A DNA stretch of 17,038 bases. Origin: Bacillota bacterium. Lineage in GTDB: Bacteria; Bacillota; Clostridia; Christensenellales; Aristaeellaceae. The notes under the pieces are model-generated. The model had not been told where the DNA came from. It made no database searches and saw only the letters and a program-made list of their open reading frames with translations. The number at the start of each line of letters is the position of its first letter. Within the stretch, counting starts at the first letter, position 1. The stretch spans positions 1 to 17,038 of the forward strand of contig JAEZTD010000151.1 in the NCBI GenBank assembly GCA_023443705.1. The letters run 5' to 3'. The position numbers and the translations under genes are program-made. Positions 14,120 to 17,038 of the stretch are shown in pieces.

Positions 14120-15496
14120 ATGCATTCAAACAGGCGGCGCGGCTACAAATCGCTTCCCCGCCAGGTACGCCTTGCGCTGTTCATCGCGGCGCTTGTCTTG
14201 GTCGCGGTTTTGGTTCTTCTGCTTGCACGCTGCTCCACGCCGGCGCCCAGCATTACGGTCATGGGGCCGACGCCCGGGCCGACTGTGGACGTCTTTGCCG
14301 AGACCACCCCGCCCCAAGAAACCCAAAGCGAAGCTGAAGACGAGGGCGAGAAGGGCGGCGACGCCTCCGCCGACGCGCCCGACGAGGAAGTCGACGTGGA
14401 GGCCGACCTTTCCGCGCAAAGCGCCCAGACCACCGGTGCCAAGCGCAAAGCAGTCATCCGCTCCTTCGGCGACATCATCATCCACGAGCCGCTCTACAAA
14501 ACCGCTTACGACAGCGCCGAAAAAACCTTTGACTTTTCGCCCTATTTTTCGTTGATCTCCGACTCACTGTCGAAGGCGGACTACACCGTCGGCAATGTGG
14601 ACGGGCCGATGGGCGGCAGGGGCAGCCGCGGCTACCGGTTCTACCCACAGTTCAACACGCCGCCGCACCTTCTCTACGCCCTCAAGGACAGCGGCGTGGA
14701 CATGCTGACCCTTGCCAACAACCACGCGCTGGATACCTTCTTCGACGGGCTCAAGCGCCAGATCGACAACGTGGAAAAGGTCGGCATTGATCACGTCGGC
14801 GCCTACCGCACGCAGGAGGAATACGACACGCCGAAGGTCGTGGACATCAAGGGCATCAAGGTGGGCTTCACCAATTACACGGTCTCCACCAACAACCTCG
14901 AAAACAGCTCCGCCAAGGAAGCCACCATCTACGGCCTGCGCACCACGCGCAACTCCAGCCCCACGAAGGACATCGCCGCGCTTCGAAGCGCCGGCGCGGA
15001 ATTCGTGGTGGTCTACATGCACTGGGGCGAGGAATATGAGCGCGCCGTCGACAACAGCCAGAAGAATATGGCCAAAAAGCTGATCGCCGCAGGGGCGGAC
15101 ATGATCATCGGCGGTCATCCCCACGTGGTGCAGTCCATTGACACCGTAAAGGCGAAGGGCGCGGACGGCAACACCCGCAGCGGCTTGGTCGTCTATTCGA
15201 TGGGCAATTTTTTGAGCGATCAGAGGACGCGGTACCGGGACAGCGGCATCATCTTCGAGTTCACGCTGGTGGACGACGGCTCCGGCGTGGTCAAGGCTGC
15301 CTCGCCGCGCTACGTGCCGACGTATGTGTGGCGCGTCAAGAAGGGCGACGGGTACGATTACAGGGTCGTCGCCTGCGGCGAGACGATCGAAAACCGGCCC
15401 GACTCCATGGACGACAACACGTACAAGCGCGTCAAGCAGGTGTGGAACGAGCTCAAGAATCTGATCGGCGACGAAGCCGGCATTGCCAAGTCCTGA
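14120..15496 (+). CDS. CapA family protein (poly-gamma-glutamate synthesis/capsule type), membrane-anchored
   Basis: The protein has 458 residues. A basic N-terminus and one hydrophobic helix (about 17-37) form an uncleaved anchor; Cys38 is preceded by Arg, so it is not a lipobox. A Pro/Thr then acidic low-complexity linker covers 40-107. The CapA metallophosphoesterase-like domain (PgsA/CapA, DUF2233-unrelated) fills 110-410: FGDIIIHEP (116-124), GNVDGP (158-163), LANNHALD (198-205), VVYMHWGEEYE (297-307), GGHPHVVQ (331-338), YSMGNFLSDQ (359-368). The usual Glu of the G-N-x-E motif is Asp161 here. PgsA helps make or export poly-gamma-glutamate in Bacillus, but no pgsB or pgsC lies here, so a broader cell-envelope role is more likely. 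The ATG at 14120 has GGAG 8 nt before it; upstream open frame lacks support. Confidence 0.9.
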   Translation: MHSNRRRGYKSLPRQVRLALFIAALVLVAVLVLLLARCSTPAPSITVMGPTPGPTVDVFAETTPPQETQSEAEDEGEKGGDASADAPDEEVDVEADLSAQSAQTTGAKRKAVIRSFGDIIIHEPLYKTAYDSAEKTFDFSPYFSLISDSLSKADYTVGNVDGPMGGRGSRGYRFYPQFNTPPHLLYALKDSGVDMLTLANNHALDTFFDGLKRQIDNVEKVGIDHVGAYRTQEEYDTPKVVDIKGIKVGFTNYTVSTNNLENSSAKEATIYGLRTTRNSSPTKDIAALRSAGAEFVVVYMHWGEEYERAVDNSQKNMAKKLIAAGADMIIGGHPHVVQSIDTVKAKGADGNTRSGLVVYSMGNFLSDQRTRYRDSGIIFEFTLVDDGSGVVKAASPRYVPTYVWRVKKGDGYDYRVVACGETIENRPDSMDDNTYKRVKQVWNELKNLIGDEAGIAKS

Positions 15497-15527
15497 CCCG
15501 CATACCTTCCCCCGGGGAGGTGCGCAT

Positions 15528-15749
15528 ATGCGAGAAGATGTGGTGAATCCAGGCGAAGGGCTGGACGCGCTGGCCGCGAGGCTGGGCGTTCCCGCCTGCA
15601 TGCTGCTTCGTGCCAACAGGCTCTTCAGCCCCGCGTGGCTGATGCCCGGCCGTGTGATCCGGGTGCCGGCGGGCGATTTCTGCCGGACGGACGACTTCGT
15701 TTGCCCGGCTCAGGCGCTGGACAGACCGGCGCGGGAGGATGGTTCTTGA
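15528..15749 (+). CDS. small LysM-domain protein without signal peptide
   Basis: The protein has 73 residues. Residues 6-48 form one LysM-like module: N-P-G-E-G-L-D-A-L-A-A-R-L-G at the front, LLRANRLF in the middle, and LMPGRVIRVP at the end, matching the pattern G-[DE]-x-L-x-x-I-A ... N ... L-x-P-G-x-x-[IL]-x-[IV]-P. LysM normally binds peptidoglycan or chitin-like N-acetylglucosamine chains, yet no signal peptide or membrane helix is present. It may be a spore-compartment protein, be exported another way, or act inside the cell (inference). The ATG has GGGGAGG 6 nt upstream. It lies 31 nt after capA, and its stop overlaps the TTG start of mutY by four bases. Confidence 0.8.
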   Translation: MREDVVNPGEGLDALAARLGVPACMLLRANRLFSPAWLMPGRVIRVPAGDFCRTDDFVCPAQALDRPAREDGS

Positions 15750-16780
15750 CGGACTTTACAAAGGCGCTGCTTTGCTGGCACGACGAAAACGCCCGGCCGC
15801 TTCCGTGGCGACTGGAAAAAGATCCCTATAAAATCTGGCTTTCCGAGATTATGCTTCAGCAGACCCGCGCCGAGACGGTCGTCGGCTACTACGGGCGGTT
15901 CCTGGACCGCTTCCCGACGGTCTCGGCGCTGGCCGAAGCCGAAGCGGTGGAGGTATTAAAGCTCTGGGAGGGCCTCGGGTACTATTCCCGGGCCAGGAAC
16001 CTGATGAAGGCCGCGAAGGCCGTGGCGGCCGCGGGCGGCTTTCCGCGGGATGTCAAGGGGCTTCGCGCGCTTCCCGGCGTAGGCGAATACACCGCCGGGG
16101 CGATCGCGTCTATCGCCTTCGGACTCGCGGAACCCGCCATCGACGGCAACCAGATTCGCGTACTCAGTCGGGTCTTCGGCATCCGCGTGAGCGCCGTTTC
16201 GCCCGAAGGCAGGCGCGCGCTCCGGCAAGCCGCTGCGCTGGCAATCCCGGCGGAGCGGCCCGGCGACTTCAACCAAGCGATGATGGGGCTGGGCGCCATG
16301 ATCTGTACCCCCAGGCCCGATTGCCCGCGCTGTCCCGTCAGCGGCTTCTGCGACGCCTTCCGGGTCGGCGACGCCGCATCGCTGCCGGTATTGCCGCCTA
16401 AGGCGGACAAGCGTACCGAGCAGCGGGCGGTGGCGCTGGTCTTCCGGGAAAAAACGGTGCTGGTCAGAAGGCGGCCGGACGAGGGGCTCCTCGCGGGGCT
16501 CTACGAGTTCCCCGGCTTTTCCGGCGCGAAAACCGCCGCCGAGGTGCGCGCGGCGCTTCACGAGATCGGTGTATCGCCAAAAAACCTACGCCCCGGCGGC
16601 TCGGCGCGGCACGTGTTCACCCATCTGGTCTGGCGGATGGACGGATGGCTCTGCGAGGCGGACGGCGCGGCCGAGGGCGAGTTCGTCAGCGCCGAAGCCC
16701 TGGATGCGCTGCCCTTCCCCACCGCGCTCAGGGCTTTCCGGGAGATGGCGCTTTCGGCGCTCAGGGAAGGCGCGCGCTGA
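15746..16780 (+). CDS. mutY: A/G-specific adenine glycosylase
   Basis: MutY removes adenine mispaired with 8-oxoguanine in base-excision repair. The 344-residue protein has the HhH-GPD domain with catalytic Glu34 in LSEIMLQQTR, the hairpin LPGVGEYTAGAIASIAFG at 109-126 (Tyr115), and catalytic Asp133 in AIDGNQIRVLSR. A [4Fe-4S] cluster follows, with Cys187, Cys193, Cys196 and Cys202. The C-terminal NUDIX-like domain that reads 8-oxoguanine is present, with the F-T-H loop at 291-293. The first cluster spacing is five residues instead of the usual six. The start is TTG at 15746, preceded by GGAGG with a 7-nt gap and overlapping the LysM stop (TTGA); it gives the expected MutY N-terminus, and no suitable ATG is present. 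Confidence 0.93.
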   Translation: MTDFTKALLCWHDENARPLPWRLEKDPYKIWLSEIMLQQTRAETVVGYYGRFLDRFPTVSALAEAEAVEVLKLWEGLGYYSRARNLMKAAKAVAAAGGFPRDVKGLRALPGVGEYTAGAIASIAFGLAEPAIDGNQIRVLSRVFGIRVSAVSPEGRRALRQAAALAIPAERPGDFNQAMMGLGAMICTPRPDCPRCPVSGFCDAFRVGDAASLPVLPPKADKRTEQRAVALVFREKTVLVRRRPDEGLLAGLYEFPGFSGAKTAAEVRAALHEIGVSPKNLRPGGSARHVFTHLVWRMDGWLCEADGAAEGEFVSAEALDALPFPTALRAFREMALSALREGAR

Positions 16781-16841
16781 CTCGACCACGACGCAAACAA
16801 CCGGCAAAGGAGCCGGGGCAGATATTGAAAGGGATGATGGT

Positions 16842-17038
16842 ATGGCACTCTTGGGCGGAAACGACAAGGAGCGGGCGCGCAAGGCCAACCTGAAGGAGTT
16901 GGAAGACAAGCGCATCGCCTTCGCGGAAGCCAACGCGGGGCTCCGGGTGGAGCGGACGCTCCTGGTGCAGTTCGGGGGCGGCTTCAAGGGCGTGGGCCTT
17001 GGCCCGAAGGGCATATACCTGTTCGCCGGCCCCGGCCC
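16842..17038 (+). CDS. unrecognised protein, 5' part only
   Basis: An open frame runs from the ATG at 16842 to the window edge (65 codons and two bases), so the gene is cut. The start is hydrophilic and highly charged (GGNDKERARKANLKELEDKR), then turns to VERTLLVQFGGGFKGVGLGP and KGIYLFAGPG, a likely beta-rich, glycine-rich stretch. There is no signal peptide or membrane helix in what is visible. AAAGGGATG lies a few bases upstream as a ribosome site. A short CCGGC/GCCGG hairpin (16801-16816) lies between mutY and this gene. It is probably in the same transcription unit as mutY, 61 nt downstream. I do not assign a function. Confidence 0.65.
   Translation, partial: MALLGGNDKERARKANLKELEDKRIAFAEANAGLRVERTLLVQFGGGFKGVGLGPKGIYLFAGPG

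Noticed and set aside
14222..14236. Lipobox in the CapA-like protein (L-L-A-R-C)
   Set aside because: Arg directly before the Cys is not accepted by lipoprotein signal peptidase consensus, so I treat the helix as a plain membrane anchor.

Overview
The window is GC-rich bacterial DNA with dense genes. Promoters look like sigma-A type, with -35 and -10 boxes exactly 17 bp apart. Shine-Dalgarno sites are strong (GGAGG type), and GTG and TTG starts occur. The polyamine ABC operon headed by an XRE-cupin regulator, the ComFB protein and the AraC/GyrI-type regulator all fit a high-GC member of the Firmicutes, most likely a Clostridia-type organism. This assignment is an inference from gene content; no rRNA or other marker gene is present. 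I see no tRNA, rRNA, insertion sequence, phage gene or CRISPR array.

Left part (1-5.2 kb). A TetR-family repressor and an aldo/keto reductase form a leftward operon. An 18-bp palindromic operator sits just downstream of the operon's -10 box, which suggests autoregulation. Next comes an unknown single-pass membrane protein (leftward), then a divergent two-domain class II aldolase/adducin protein whose second domain has lost its catalytic and most metal-binding residues, then an AraC-family regulator with a GyrI-like effector domain. Clear intrinsic terminators close three of these units.

Middle (5.2-10.8 kb). A leftward family 2 glycosyltransferase is divergent from a five-gene rightward operon: XRE-cupin regulator, potA, potB, potC, potD. 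This is a complete spermidine/putrescine importer (ATPase, two permeases, binding protein) led by its probable regulator. It has a TTGACA-17-TTTAAT promoter, 4-nt overlaps at potA/potB and potB/potC, and a terminator after potD. PotD has a signal peptide but no lipobox cysteine.

Right part (10.9-17.0 kb). A leftward comFB-like gene has a strong promoter and a leader of about 130 nt containing a long hairpin. Next is a leftward 741-residue membrane protein with ten tandem Y-Y-H...C...C-P-x-C modules, the most unusual object in the window. Divergent from it is a rightward unit: a CapA-like membrane-anchored protein, a 73-residue LysM protein without a signal peptide, mutY (TTG start overlapping the LysM stop), and the start of an unrecognised gene cut by the window edge.
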